Assembly: GCF_000226095.1 (NCBI RefSeq)
Contig: NC_016474.1
Location: 620,001 to 684,000, forward strand
From: Thermothelomyces thermophilus ATCC 42464
Lineage: Eukaryota > Ascomycota > Sordariomycetes > Sordariales > Chaetomiaceae
Direction: 5' to 3'
DNA length: 64,000 nucleotides
Each line of letters begins with the position of its first letter. The stretch's first letter is position 1. The notes under the pieces were generated by a model, which made no database searches, was not told where the DNA came from, and worked only from the letters and a program-made list of their open reading frames with translations. The translations under genes were made by a program, and so were the position numbers. This document shows positions 24,317 through 35,970 of the stretch, piece by piece.

Positions 24317-26183
24317 ACGTCAATTATACCTATGTCGGTTACATACCAAATTCGGCCACCAAATCTCTACCAAATTCAGGGATAATATATAGCTTACAAC
24401 ACTAACAAGGACATAGTCAATTAAAGCTATTCGTAAGCCAACACTCCTAGAGTTAGTCAAATATAGAGTAGTCTATAGGCATCTCCTTCTATACTAGCTT
24501 TATAAAGCCTACCTTCCCTTGTAATGCTATACGCTATACCTTTTGCCACTATTCTTCCTCCTCCTTTATAGCTCTCTTATCTATCTTTTCCTAGATAGCT
24601 ATAATAGTAAATATATATGCCTTGCCAAAGTGCTTCTTGGTAGTCTTTTTCTGACTATTAGTCCTCCTCTTAATAAGCTCCTAGTTTAGAAGATTTAGTA
24701 TGAGATTATTTGCTTATAAGGTTAGAAAGTCTTATTTTAGATAGGTAATTACCTTCTTTAATAGGCTATTATAAACTCTAGATAGTTCCTCTATAAGGTT
24801 ATCAAATTAAAAGAGTGTCTCTTTACTATTAGAATAGAAAGATACCTCCTTTTCTAGTATATCTATATTAGACTTAGAGAGGTTAAGAACCTTTACTAGG
24901 TCGAATAGAATTAGCCTAGCCCTTCTTTATATACTAGTTATATTCTTTAGTATCGTTTTATATACCTAGGAATAGATATTAAGGAACTAGTAATTATTAA
25001 TTTAAATTATACTAAAGAGAGTAGTTTCTATAATAAGTTAGTAATATTACTATACTAGAGGGCCGAAGACACTAATATCTAGAGGTTATAGTATATAGGT
25101 TAAATATAATAGTAAGTAAAGGGGGATAATATTATAGGAGATATAGAATTTAACAAACTATAGTAATATATAACTTATATAGCTATCTAGAAGAAGAAGA
25201 TAGTTCTAACTAAGTATTTAAGGTATTATATATTATTTAAAGTACCTAATCTATTCTACTATAATATTATAATTAATCTAGCCGTTTAGACTAACTTAAA
25301 TAATAATATATACGTCAAAGTCTTAAGGAATCTATAATTCCTAAATTCGATTACCTTTAAAGATCATAAATAGAGGTAAAATATAATTATCAATATTAAT
25401 ATACTTAATAATTAAGACCTATTTCTAGTTATTAGGCTAAATAGAGGTTAGCTTCTATACCTTTATACAAGGTATAATAACTATCAGAGTATCCCTAATA
25501 CCCTTTATATAGCCCTTCTTATCTATATTATAGATATTATTATTAGCAATATTATATATAAGCCAGATAGTCTAGAAGAGTTTAAACTACCACTCTAAAG
25601 TCTAGTGATCAAGGGCATCTTTCCGGGACTAATCTAGTATATAAGAGCGTCGTATTCGAACCTCTAGATAGCGTATAAGGAAGTTAGAATACCAGCACTT
25701 TCTAAGAGGTTTTATATCCTTCTTCGTAAAGTAGAGTTAGCTAGCCAGATTCTTGATAGCCGAGATAGATATTAGCTAGCCCTAGGCATTAAGTTAGTAG
25801 ATAGCTCGAATAAGGGAAGCTTCTTCTACGTTCGACAGGCGTTATTATGGCTCTCTAGAAGCTCGAATACTCTTATACCGACTAGAAAGACGGTCTATAA
25901 GTGTTGATCAGGGGACTCTAAAGAGGATAGCGGCTTGTCGAATACTAGGGATATCTTTCTATTCGAGCGCTAGGATTACGGCTTAGATACGGCCTTCCTG
26001 ATCAAGATTTGAGTTAGCTATCGTCAAAATGGTAGAGTAGACTTCGAATACTGTAAGAAAAGAGGAATTCGTGGTAAACTGGCTTGCGATGTTGGTATCT
26101 TGGTGGTGTACGTTCAGGGGCTTAAATTGGTGGAGATTTGGTGGCCGAATTTGGTATGTGACCGATATAGGTATGATTGACGT
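24317..26183 (-). mobile_element. Fot1/pogo-like DNA transposon
   Basis: 1,867 bp with inverted ends of about 58 bp, beginning ACGTCAATYATACCTATRTC and containing ATTCGGCCACC. A TA duplication is at 24315-24316 and 26184-26185. It lies in the late gag region of Gyp-A copy 1, and copy 3 keeps the empty site near 37184-37190. The coding strand is minus. The half from about 25600 to 26183 keeps many CpG and CpA and is far less mutated than the neighbouring DNA. Confidence 0.9.
24480..26060 (-). pseudogene. Fot1/pogo-type transposase, RIP-inactivated
   Basis: Read leftward from about 26045, the frame shows a psq/CENP-B type DNA-binding N-terminus (a block like RQAAILFRVP-STL near 25935-25900). 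It continues with a second helix-turn-helix block (EEASLIRAI near 25815, then ...KPLRK-W-NFLIRYLEVRIRRS near 25720-25650, LD-SRKDAL). In-frame stops are TAG/TAA at positions expected for Gln or Trp. The DDE part further left (25560-24480) is heavily mutated and the catalytic residues cannot be assigned. Family assignment rests on these blocks plus the TA duplication and ACGT ends. Confidence 0.75.
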
Positions 26184-27576
26184 TATAGAGATTTGTAAAA
26201 GAATTAGATAGACCTCCTTTTCTTATTCTAATCTTCCTTAACTCTACTAGCTTTATAAATATTTGAGCAGATTATAGATATTCTAGCTATAATAATATTA
26301 GTAAGAGAATATACTATAAACTTATAATTAAATAGATTAGTTTACCTACTATATACACTTTTAGCATTATAACTAGGCTATAACTTAACTAGAAGATTAC
26401 TTAAATAACCTATATTATAATAGATATTAATAGCTAGGAGAGCTAGGCTATGTTTTATATAATCTTAGGACTTATATATAACATTATATCATAGCTCCCA
26501 TAGATGAAATACTAGGAAATTATATTATATATATATATATATATATATAAGTATTCTCAAAATCGGAATATAACTAGGACTATCTATCTATAAGATTTCT
26601 TTATAGTTAAAAAGGATAAGAATCTCCTAAATTATAGGTATAATTTTTATAGATATAGTATAGAGGATATAGAAATAGTATAGGAAATAAGGGTACCTAA
26701 TTAGAGCCTAGTATAGAGTTAGAGGTTACCTTACTAGATAAACTTTATAACTTTACTAATCTCTTTAATAAGGAGAAAGCTAATGGACTTCCCTTATATT
26801 ATAATATAACTAATCATTATATTAAACTAAAGGAAGGCCTAGATAGAAAGATTCCTAAGCTCCCTTAGGGGCCTCTCTAGAATATATTATAAGATCATTC
26901 ATTAGAAGTCTAAAGGTAAGTTATTAACTTATTAGGTAAAGGATAGATCTAAGCTAGTTCCTCCTTAGCTACTATCCTTATCTTCTTACTAAAAAACGTA
27001 GATAGAGGATAGAAGTTTTATATTAGCTATTATGCGTTAAATAAGATTATAAAGTAAGATTAGTACCCCCTTTTACTTATTAAGGAGATACTTTACTCTT
27101 TAGCTAGAGCTAAATACTTTATAAAGTTAGATATCTAGATAGCCTTTTACTATATCTAAATTATAAAGGGCTATAAGTATTTAATAGTATTTTAGACCTA
27201 GTTTAGCCTTTTTAAATAGCTTATCTATCCCTTTAGACTAATAGATATACCTATAACCTTCTAATAATATATTAATAATTCCTTTAGCCTAATAGTTAAA
27301 GACTTTGTAATAATATATCTTAATAATATCTTAATATATATTATAGGTAATAGGAAGGATTACTTAAAATAGGTAAAGGATATCCTCTAAAGGTTATAAA
27401 TAGTATAGCTTATATTATATCTTAAGAAGTATATATTTACTATAAAATAAGTTAAATACCTTGGTAATATTATTAAGGTAAAGGCATAGATTTGCCCTAA
27501 CCTTAAAAAGCTAGCTACTATCTATAAGTAAAAGGTACTAATATAATCTATACCTTACTTATATAGCTACCCTACT

Positions 27577-28019
27577 TACGTAGCTAAACCTCTACCTAAA
27601 CCGCTACCTAATTTACCCCTAAACAGGAGAAATATCTAAATAATAATAGTAATTCTAATAGCCAAATAGCTAAATAGTATAGGTTAATTTAATCTAATAA
27701 AACTTTCCTTAGTATTATATCTATCTACTTAAACAAGTCCTAATTACTTTAAACAAGCTCTTATCTATCTTATATTCCTTCTAAACCAACTTAACAAAGC
27801 CTATAACTCTATAAAGTGCTATATACTATTCCTTTTCCCTCTATTTAATGTCTTCCTTTTCCTCCCTTTCCTACTTCTATTCCTAAATCTCCTATATAGT
27901 TAGTACCCTAGCCTAGCTAAAGTGCTTCTTAGTCTTCTTCGTCTATCTATCTTTACTTTTGTTAATGAGCTCCTAGTTAAGTATAGCTAGGGTGATATTC
28001 TTAGTATATAAGGCTAGGA
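27577..28019 (-). mobile_element. Fragment of a Fot1/pogo-like element
   Basis: A TIR-like start (ACGTAGCTAAACC...) lies near 27577. The stretch 27690-28019 is similar in order to 24490-24720 of the complete Fot1-like element (for example AAAGTGCTTCTTAGTCTTCTT against AAGTGCTTCTTGGTAGTC). It is cut at the right by LINE L3. The other end is missing. Confidence 0.6.
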
Positions 28020-31000
28020 AAGAGCTTCTCTTACATCTTTGCAAATACCCTACCAAAACATAGAAACTACCACCACTGGAAAGCTCTCGAGAAATGCTAT
28101 CTAATGGTACCAATTTTAACCGCGCACGAGCCGTTATAGGTATACAACAGGCATCGCAGGTGTAGGAGCCGGACCTGACTGTAATCTGACTATACCTTAC
28201 ACGCCCGTTAAAATTTTCACTATATAGACTACCTAGTGCCCCTAAACGTAATATTAATTTAAAGCTTACTACTAAGCTGCTAAATAGGGAGGCCTATAGC
28301 TTTAAACTAATTAAAGGGGGGCCCTTTATAGGCCTATCTTACCTTAGATATTAAGGAACTAAGGGGTCTTATTATATAATTAGTTAATCATATATTAAGC
28401 TTTAAATAAGGTAGGATATAGGACCTTACTAATAGGCTCTTATAGGGCCTTATAATTACTATTATAGGCTTGGTTCTAAACCTATAAGAACTTATAGCCA
28501 AGGAAGTTAAAAAGGGGCTTAAAGAAGCCCTTAAGGCTACCCTCTACCCTACCTAGGTATAGATTACTATAGGGCTATAATAAAGGGTAATAGGCCCCTA
28601 AGGAGGCTTATTATCGGCTAAGGCTATACTATTATAGGCCTTATAGGAGGTTATAAAATAGAATATAAGCCTATAGGAGGACCTTAAAGCCTAAACCCTA
28701 GTTAAGATAGTCTAATTAGTTAATAGGGCTTCTAGCTACTAGGGAGCTATTATAACTAGGAAGCTCCTAAGTAAAGATATTATAATAGTCTTTGAGGATA
28801 AAGCTATTAAGGATTAGTACTTAGCTAATAAGCAATAGGTAGCTTTAGCCTTTAGAGAGAAGGCTAGGGAGGTTAATAAGGCCTATATAGTCCTAGCTAA
28901 AGGAGTCTATAGGAAGGAGCTATAAAGGGTTAGTAAATAAGACTTTAAGGGGGCTATAGGCCTATAATTAATTGAAATAGTCAAGTTCTAGCTATTAAAG
29001 AGCTTATAAAGGAAGTAAGCTATAGTATTCCTAGGCTTATAGGATCTCGAAGAGGCCTAGAAAGCCTATAATAAGGGTGTAGTCTAGGATGCCTAGGTAC
29101 TAGATTATAAGCCTTACTAGGATACCTTAGAGCTAAGGTAATACTATAGGTATTAGAGCTTTAGCTATACCTAATAATACTATTAATAGCTAACCTATCA
29201 TAGCTATTATAGTATAAAGGCCTATAGAGAGGAGGGGAAGACTAGGGAGGCCTAATACCTTACCTACTCTAACTAACTCCCTTATAGGTATATAGCCTAT
29301 AAAGGCCTTTATATAACCTAGTATAAGGGCTACCTAAAGAAAGTCAAGGCCTAAAAAAGGGCTAGGGAGGCTGACTAATATAGACCTTAAACCTTCTAAC
29401 TACTAGAGTAACTATATTAGAAGGTAGCTTTCAAGTTTAGTATCTAGCCAAAAGATAATAACTACTATTAAACTAGGGTTAAATACCTCTATAGAAGGCT
29501 TACCCTAGCCTAATAGGTAGCTAGAAGTACCTCATATAATATCTAATAGACCTATATCTCCTTCTTATAGCCTAGAGCCTCTTCCCTTTTATAACTAGCC
29601 AAGGGGGTAATAGCTATAGAGCCTATTACTATATTCTTAGCCTTTACTTTAGCTACCTTAAATATAAATTAAGATCCTTTAATAAAATACCTAAGGTAAT
29701 AAATAGGCCTTTAAGGTCTTACTAGAAGAGGTTAAATATAACCTATTAACTATCTAGAAGCTATAGATTAACTAATTTATAAGGTTAATATGTTACCTTA
29801 GGGCTTTAAACTACTATCTAGTTCATACGCCTGAAGGTAGGATAGCTATTCTAATAGCTAAGCAATTCCTAGTTAGCTAGTAGGACTATTTAGTGGAGGA
29901 TAATTAGTATAAGGTAATCTTTCTAGCCCTAGGAAAGAGAGGGTTTATATTCTAGTTAGTCTATAATAATAAGGGAAAGTAGGCCTTCCTATAGAATTTA
30001 TTAGCCTTACCCTAGCTATCCTACCCCCTAGTTCTTATAGGTAACTTTAACCTCTATTACCTAGTCTAAGACCTATTTAATAGGCTTAGCCTAGGGGCTA
30101 AGGACCTCTTTAGCCTTATAGATTAGTAAGACCTTAACCTATATATATTATATAGCTAGGTTATTAGGGCCCCCTAGGGGGACTAATATAGCTAGCCTTC
30201 CATAATAGACTTATTCTAGGCCTTAGCTAGACTAGAAGTAACCTATAAGGATATTATAAAATAAGGGAAGTCTAACTACTACCTATAGGCCCTATATATC
30301 TCCCTTTAGAGGACTAATAGACCTATACTAGCTAGTAAAGAGTAGGACTAGAAGAGCCTAGATAGGGAGATCGTATAGGCCAAGGTAGCCTATCTCTTAC
30401 TCTAGTTTAGTAGGTAGGTATTAGCCCTAGCTAGGCCTGTCTTCTAAGGCCTAGAGGAGTTTCTATAGGTCTTTAATAGGTTTATAGAGGCCCTTAAGGA
30501 GATAGCTATAGTTTTAACTCTAGTAAAGAAGGCTAATATAGGTAATAAACGAGCTTAGTAATAGATAAAGGAGGTTTTAAAGGCCTATAAGAGGACTAAG
30601 GAGGTAGAGAGGGCCTATAAGGGTACCCTAAACCCCTATATATAGGAAGTACTCTAGTAGGCCCTATAGGACTAGGCTAAGACTATTATAGCTATAAAGA
30701 CTAAGAGCTAAAGAGCTATATTATAGAAGGTAACTAACTAGCTAGACCTACTATAGAGGCTAGAGTAGTAAGTAAGGCTATAAAGCTACCTACTAGTTAG
30801 CCCTCTAAAGCTCATAACCTTTAAGGGTAAGCTTATAACCTATTAATAAAAGGTTAGGGCACTAGCTAATAAGTTCTTTCTAAACCTGAAAGTAGATCTA
30901 TTAGATATTAATAACCTAGATCTAAATGACTATTAAGAGCTAAAGTTCGAAATAAGCTAGGAGGTTATAATATGTAAAGTTAGGGTAATATTAGCTAGGA

Positions 31001-33615
31001 CGGCTCTATAGAAAGCTTTAGGGGAGGACCTCCTCCCTATAGGTCTATTAAAGGCCTATAGGTAGCCGCTTTATTACATATTAGCTATATTAGCCTTAGA
31101 GAGCCTATAGCCTAGTTTAAAAGGGCTAAGATAGTAGTCCTTTATAAGCCTAATAAACCCTTATAAGCCTACTTTACCCTAGGTATCTATAGGCCTATAA
31201 TACTCCTACTAAAGGTAGATAAGGTACTAGAAGCTATAGTTACCTAGAAGGTAATAGCTATTATAGAGGCCTATAGGCTTCTCCTAGCCAAGTAGATAAG
31301 TAATTAGGAATATAGGTCTATAGAACTAGCTATTTGGCTTATTATAGCTTAGGTCTAGGAGGCTTAGAGGTATAAGGTAGCTACCTCCCTCTTATAGCTT
31401 AATATCTTAAAGGCTTTTAATACTATTAACTATACCTAGCTAGTAACTACTTTATAGAGCTAGGGCTTTCTAAAGTAGGTAGTAGTCTAGGTTAGGGAGT
31501 AGCTATAGGATAGGGTAGCTATCCTTTACTTCGATAGCTAGGAAATAGAGGATATAATAATAAAGGCTAGGGTCTTATAAAGGTTACCCCTCTCCCCTAT
31601 ATTATTTATCTTCTATATAGCCTCTCTTTATTAGGCCATTTACTAGGCCTACCTTATAGTTAGTTTAATAGGCTTTACTAATAATACTAACCTTCTAGCC
31701 TTTAAGAGGGCTAAGGAAGCCTATAATAGTTAGCTATAGAGGGCTTAAAAGGCCTACCTATAGTAGGTAAGGACCTAGGATATAGAGCCGTTATAGAGGC
31801 CTATAGGCTACTCCCAGCTAAATAAATAGGTAACTAGGAGCATAGGTCTATAGAACTAGCCATTTAGCTTATTATAGTATAGGTCTAGGAGGCTTAGAGG
31901 TATAAAGTAGCTACCTCCTTCCTAGAGCTTAATATCTTAAGGGCTTTTAATACTATTAACTATACTTAGCTACTAGCTACTTTATAGAGCTAGGGCTTCC
32001 TAAAGTAGGTAATAATCTAGGTTAAGAAGTAGCTATAGAATAGGGTAGCTATCGTTTACTTTGATAGCTAGGAAATAAAGGATATAATAGTAAAGGCTAA
32101 GGTCTTATAGGGGTTGCCCCTCTCCCTTATACTATTTATCCTCTATATAGCCTCTCTCTACTAGGCCATTTGCTAGGCTAGCCATATAGTTAGTTTAATA
32201 GGCTTTACTGACAATACTAACCTTTTAGCCTTTAGAAAGGCTAAGAAAGCCTATAATAGTTAGCTATAAAAAGCCTAAAAGGCCTACCTATAGTAGGCTA
32301 GGACCTAGGGTATAGCCTTTACCCTAGAAAAATATAAACTTATCTACTTTAACAGGGGCTAGAAATAGTAGTTATAATTACTAGAGCTCCTATAGCTAGG
32401 AAGGGGTATTACTACTATAGCCCCTTTAAAGTTAGCTAGATTCCTAGGGGTCTAGCTAGACTAGAGGCTATAATAAGGCCCTTATTATATAAAGGTAGCT
32501 AAGAAGCTAGAAACCTAGGAATTTGCCTTAACTAAGCTTACTATAAAGACCTAGGGCCCTAGCCTTCTATAGGTCTATAAGGTCTATACTAAGTATATCT
32601 ATAGCGCCCTTACCGATAAGGCCTCGAACTTCTATAAGCCTACTAAGCTAGGGGGCAAGCTAGAAGGCCCTACTAGGGAATTATTAAAGGCCTAATATAG
32701 GGCCCTTTAAGTAGTTACTAGGGCCTATAAGGCTACCCCTATCTAATGCCTCGAAATAAAAGCCTAGGTACCGCCCCTCGACCTCTATCTTAATAAGAGA
32801 CTAGCTAACTTCGAAGCTAAGCTTGACTAGCTACTCCTATAGACTAAGGCAGGCCTAGGGGCTTCCTAGGTCCCTATAAAGGCTCTTATCTAACAGGCCT
32901 ATAATAGGCTAAGCTAGAGGTTCTAGAAGAGTAAGGCTAGGGCAAGGGGCTAGGAGCTAAAGCTTATAGCCCTAGAGGTAGTAAGGTTAATAGTCTAATA
33001 GTAGGTTTAAGAGAGCTATAGAAGGGGTCTACCCCCCCTATAGCCCTATAAAAGAGGTTATAAGGTATAGAACTAGTTATAGTAGCTAGCTAGAGTAATT
33101 ATTAGATAACTAATTAAGCTAATAGGAGGATATAGTGTATATCGGACAAGGACCCCCTATGCTTAGTTTTTATAGGGGAAGGCCTATAAAGGTACTAGAG
33201 CCTAATAAAGGCCTAGAGCTCCCTACTAGTATAGGCCTATATAGGGGCTATTAGCCTTTATAACTTCCTTTTTAGGGTTTAAGTCTTAGGGGTTAATACC
33301 TCTTACTATACCTATAGCTAGGGGAGGGAGACTATTAAGTACCTACTTATATAGTGCCTAAACCTATTAAAAAGCCGAACGTGAGAATCCTAGGAAATAT
33401 GGTCGTAAAGGGACCTAGACCTCGTTTTACAGGGTATAGGGGTCTATAACTATCGTTTAGCAAGGAGGGTTCTATAGTAGCTAATAGACCTAGGGAGGCT
33501 TCTAGAATACTGCCTTATAAGGAGGCTAGACTAGGAGGTAAAACCTCTATAGGGCTATTCTAGTATACTTATTAGTATAGTAGCATAAGACTAATAATAA
33601 TAATAATAATAATGA
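28020..33615 (+). mobile_element. L3: near full-length Tad1-like LINE with an internal duplication
   Basis: It follows L6 along nearly its whole length: 5' end (CTTCTCTTACATCTTTGC), ORF1 region, endonuclease region, reverse transcriptase and short TAA tail (33591-33615). All frames are destroyed by RIP stops. The RT core reads Phe-Thr-Asn-Asn near 31672 and Phe-Thr-Asp-Asn near 32211, because a 525-bp segment containing it is duplicated. About 125 bp of the 3' untranslated region present in L6 are missing, apparently by deletion between two CTAG words. It has no clear target duplication: the left flank is a pogo-like fragment and the right flank is Gyp-A copy 2. Confidence 0.85.
31261..32315 (+). 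repeat. Tandem duplication of 525 bp inside LINE L3
   Basis: Unit 1 is 31261-31785 and unit 2 is 31791-32315, separated by AGCCG (period 530 bp). Both start TTATAGAGGCCTATAGGCT and end in GGTATAG-type sequence. They cover the reverse-transcriptase core. L6 has a single copy of this segment (about 40806-41330). The units differ by scattered transitions, as expected if both were mutated by RIP after duplication. Confidence 0.85.
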
Positions 33616-34213
33616 TATTAAAGGTTATATAGTTAGGAGGTACCTCTATTATAGCTATTAAGCTTTAGAAGGTACTCTAGCTAAGTTAAAGATTAAAATG
33701 GGTTAAGTTTAGGATACTTAAAGAGTATTAATCATAATATTGTATTATTATATTACTATTTAAAAGGAGTAGATAAGCTCTTATAATTCTATTTAACTTA
33801 AGGACCTATATATTCTTAGATCCATTATAAGTATATTATTAATAACTCTCTTAAGGAGTTACTACCAATAGGAAGGTAGTTAAAATATAATATACTAGCC
33901 TTATAATATCTATAGATAAGTATATAATATTTTATTTAACTACCTTAAGGAAGAAGAAGAGCAAGAATAGAACAATTATATAGAGGAGTAGCTTTTACCT
34001 AATATATATATATATAATCTAGGTAGGGCCTAGTTAGGCCCTAGGTTAGGCCCTGACTAGGCCTTGGCTATATATCTACTAGATATGTCATAAATAAGTA
34101 ATAAATGCTCTATAGGCTAGTAGGGTATAGTTAGGTAGGGTATAGTAGGTCTGTTCTATTGCCTAGGTAAAGCCTGGCATTATCTAGCCTAGGTATAGCC
34201 TAGGCCTATAATA
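33616..34213 (-). mobile_element. Gyp-A copy 2: 5' LTR, leader and start of gag
   Basis: The LTR is 33881-34213 (outer end 34213, TATTATAGG on the minus strand). The leader with the palindromic AACTC...GAGTT site follows at 33840-33870, and then the first gag codons run to 33616. It is cut off by the tail of LINE L3. The outer flank at 34214 is LINE fragment L4. Confidence 0.8.
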
Positions 34214-34862
34214 GTAGGCTTATAAAAGTTTAAGGCTTTATAAGATAAGGTATTATAGATATATTTAAGATATACCTTCTAGGCCTATAAGAAACTAAGG
34301 CCCTAAGGCTTTATAATAAGCCTAGTTAGGGTAAACTCTTTAATCTTTAACCTTTTAGCTTCTTTCCTAGAGTAAGGGCCTTATTATAGCTATTTATCTA
34401 GCTAGACCCCTAAGAATCTAACTAACTTTATAAGGGCTATAGTAATAGTCCCTTCTTTAGGCTATAAAAGCTCTAATAGCTATAATTACTATATTTAACC
34501 CTTATTATGGTATTTAAGCTTACTTTTCTCTAATATAAAAGCTATAACTTAGGTCTTAATTTATTATATATAAGCTTCCTATACCCTTTATAGCTAGCTT
34601 TTATAGCCTTCTTTAGCCCTCTTAAAGGCTAGTAGGTTAATATTATCTATAAAGCCTGCTAAACTAACTATAGAATAGGCCTATTAAATGGCCTAATAGG
34701 GAGGGATTATATAGAAGATAAATAGTATAACGGAGCGGGGTAACCTCTATAAGACCTTAGCCCTTATTAATATATCTTCTATTTCTTAGCTATTAAAGTA
34801 AAGGATAGCTACCTTATCCTATAGCTATTTCTAACCTAGACTATTATCTACCTTAGTATAGA
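34214..34862 (-). mobile_element. L4: internal LINE fragment
   Basis: The reverse complement of the reverse-transcriptase part of the LINE, matching 23266-23590 of L2 and the RC of about 40990-41640 of L6. It has neither a tail nor a 5' end, so it is a rearranged remnant. Confidence 0.75.
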
Positions 34863-35265
34863 GCAAAATAGAAATTGAGCCTATATCTTTAAGTAGCCAT
34901 TTATAGCCTTATAGCTATAGGGTATCTTAAATAGTCTCTAGTAACCCTATTTAGCATTTCAAGATACGCTATCTGTAGTATAATCAAATACTACAATTCT
35001 TACTATGCTTTCAATTCTAAACCTCAAAGTAGCCGTCCTAAGGTTCTTACACCTACTAAGAAATGATATATCCTTTTAATAGTTAAAAAGGACTAATATA
35101 TAGTAAGGAAGGCATTTATTAATATAATTAAGAAGAAAGTATTACCTTTAACCATTTTATAATTCCCTTAAGCTTACTACTCATATAAATAGCAGGTAAA
35201 AAAAAGAAGATTCCTTTGATATAAGAGCTAGTAAATAATAGATATAAGTTTATATATAATGATAC
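34863..35265. other. About 400 bp of unassigned AT-rich DNA between two opposed LINE fragments
   Basis: It matches none of the repeat families I can trace in the window and has no readable frame. It lies between L4 (minus) and L5 (plus). It keeps more CA and TG than its neighbours, so it may be unique or low-copy DNA caught in a rearrangement. Confidence 0.4.
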
Positions 35266-35630
35266 CCGACTATTAGCTACTTTATAGGGCTAGGGCTTCC
35301 TAAAGGAGGTAGTAATCTAGGTTAGGGAGTAGCTATGGGATACACTAGCTATCCTTTACTTTAATAGCCAGGAAATAGAGGATATAATAGTAAGGGCTAG
35401 GGTCCTATAGGGGTTACCCCTCTCCGTTATACTATTTATCTTCTATATAGCCTCCCTTTAGTAGGCTATTTAATAGGCCTACCCTATAGTTAGTTTAGTA
35501 GGCTTAAGTAATAATACTAACCTTCTAGCCTTTAGAAAGACCAAAGAGGCCTATAATAGCTAGCTATAAAGGGCCTAAAAGGCCTATTTATAGTAGGTAA
35601 GGACCTAAGGTATAGCTTTTGCCTTAGAAA
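35266..35630 (+). mobile_element. L5: LINE reverse-transcriptase fragment
   Basis: It corresponds to about 40980-41345 of L6, with the mutated catalytic core near 35504 reading Ser-Asn-Asn. It ends exactly where the Gyp-A copy 3 LTR begins (after GCCTTAGAAA), so Gyp-A was inserted into this LINE. Confidence 0.8.
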
Positions 35631-35970
35631 TGTCACAGGCCTAGGCTCTACCTAGGCTAAATAATACTAGGCTTTACCTAGTAAGGGACTAGACCTACCT
35701 AGCAACAAACCGGACCTACTCGACCTACCTAAGTATATATAATTAGCCTATAAGACGTTTATAGGTCGTTTATAGGGCATATGGCCAAGGCCTAGTTAGG
35801 GCCCGACCTAGAGCCTAACTAGGCCCTACCTAGGTTATATACATATATATTAGTTAAAAGGCACTCCTCTATATAACTCTTATATTCTTCCTCTTTTTAC
35901 TCCCTAAGGTAGTTAAATAGAATATTATATACTTATCTATAGATACTATAAGGCTAATATATTCTATTTT
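35631..35970 (+). repeat. Gyp-A copy 3 5' LTR
   Basis: Starts TGTCACAGGCCTAGGC, the least mutated LTR start of the family. The right end is approximate. Just beyond it, near 35987-36012, is a perfect palindrome ATAACTCCCT-A-AGGGAGTTAT within the leader, kept in altered form in copies 1 and 2. Confidence 0.75.

Larger units (their letters stand above)
10425..27576 (+). mobile_element. Gyp-A copy 1: chromovirus broken up by nested insertions
   Basis: The element's own pieces are 10425-10830 (LTR and leader), 18675-19589 (gag), 24089-24316 and 26184-27576 (end of gag to reverse transcriptase). They are separated by Gyp-B (10831-18674), a Tc1-like element (19590-24088) and a Fot1-like element (24317-26183). 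Each junction is confirmed by the uninterrupted Gyp-A copy 3 at 35631-37496. In the last piece an RT-like frame at about 26930-27530 shows the core motif region at 27309-27337, reading Tyr-Leu-Asn-Asn where active enzymes have Tyr-Leu-Asp-Asp. From 27121 to 27300 there is no CA, TG or CG dinucleotide at all, an extreme RIP signature. The 3' part of the element is missing here. Confidence 0.8.
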
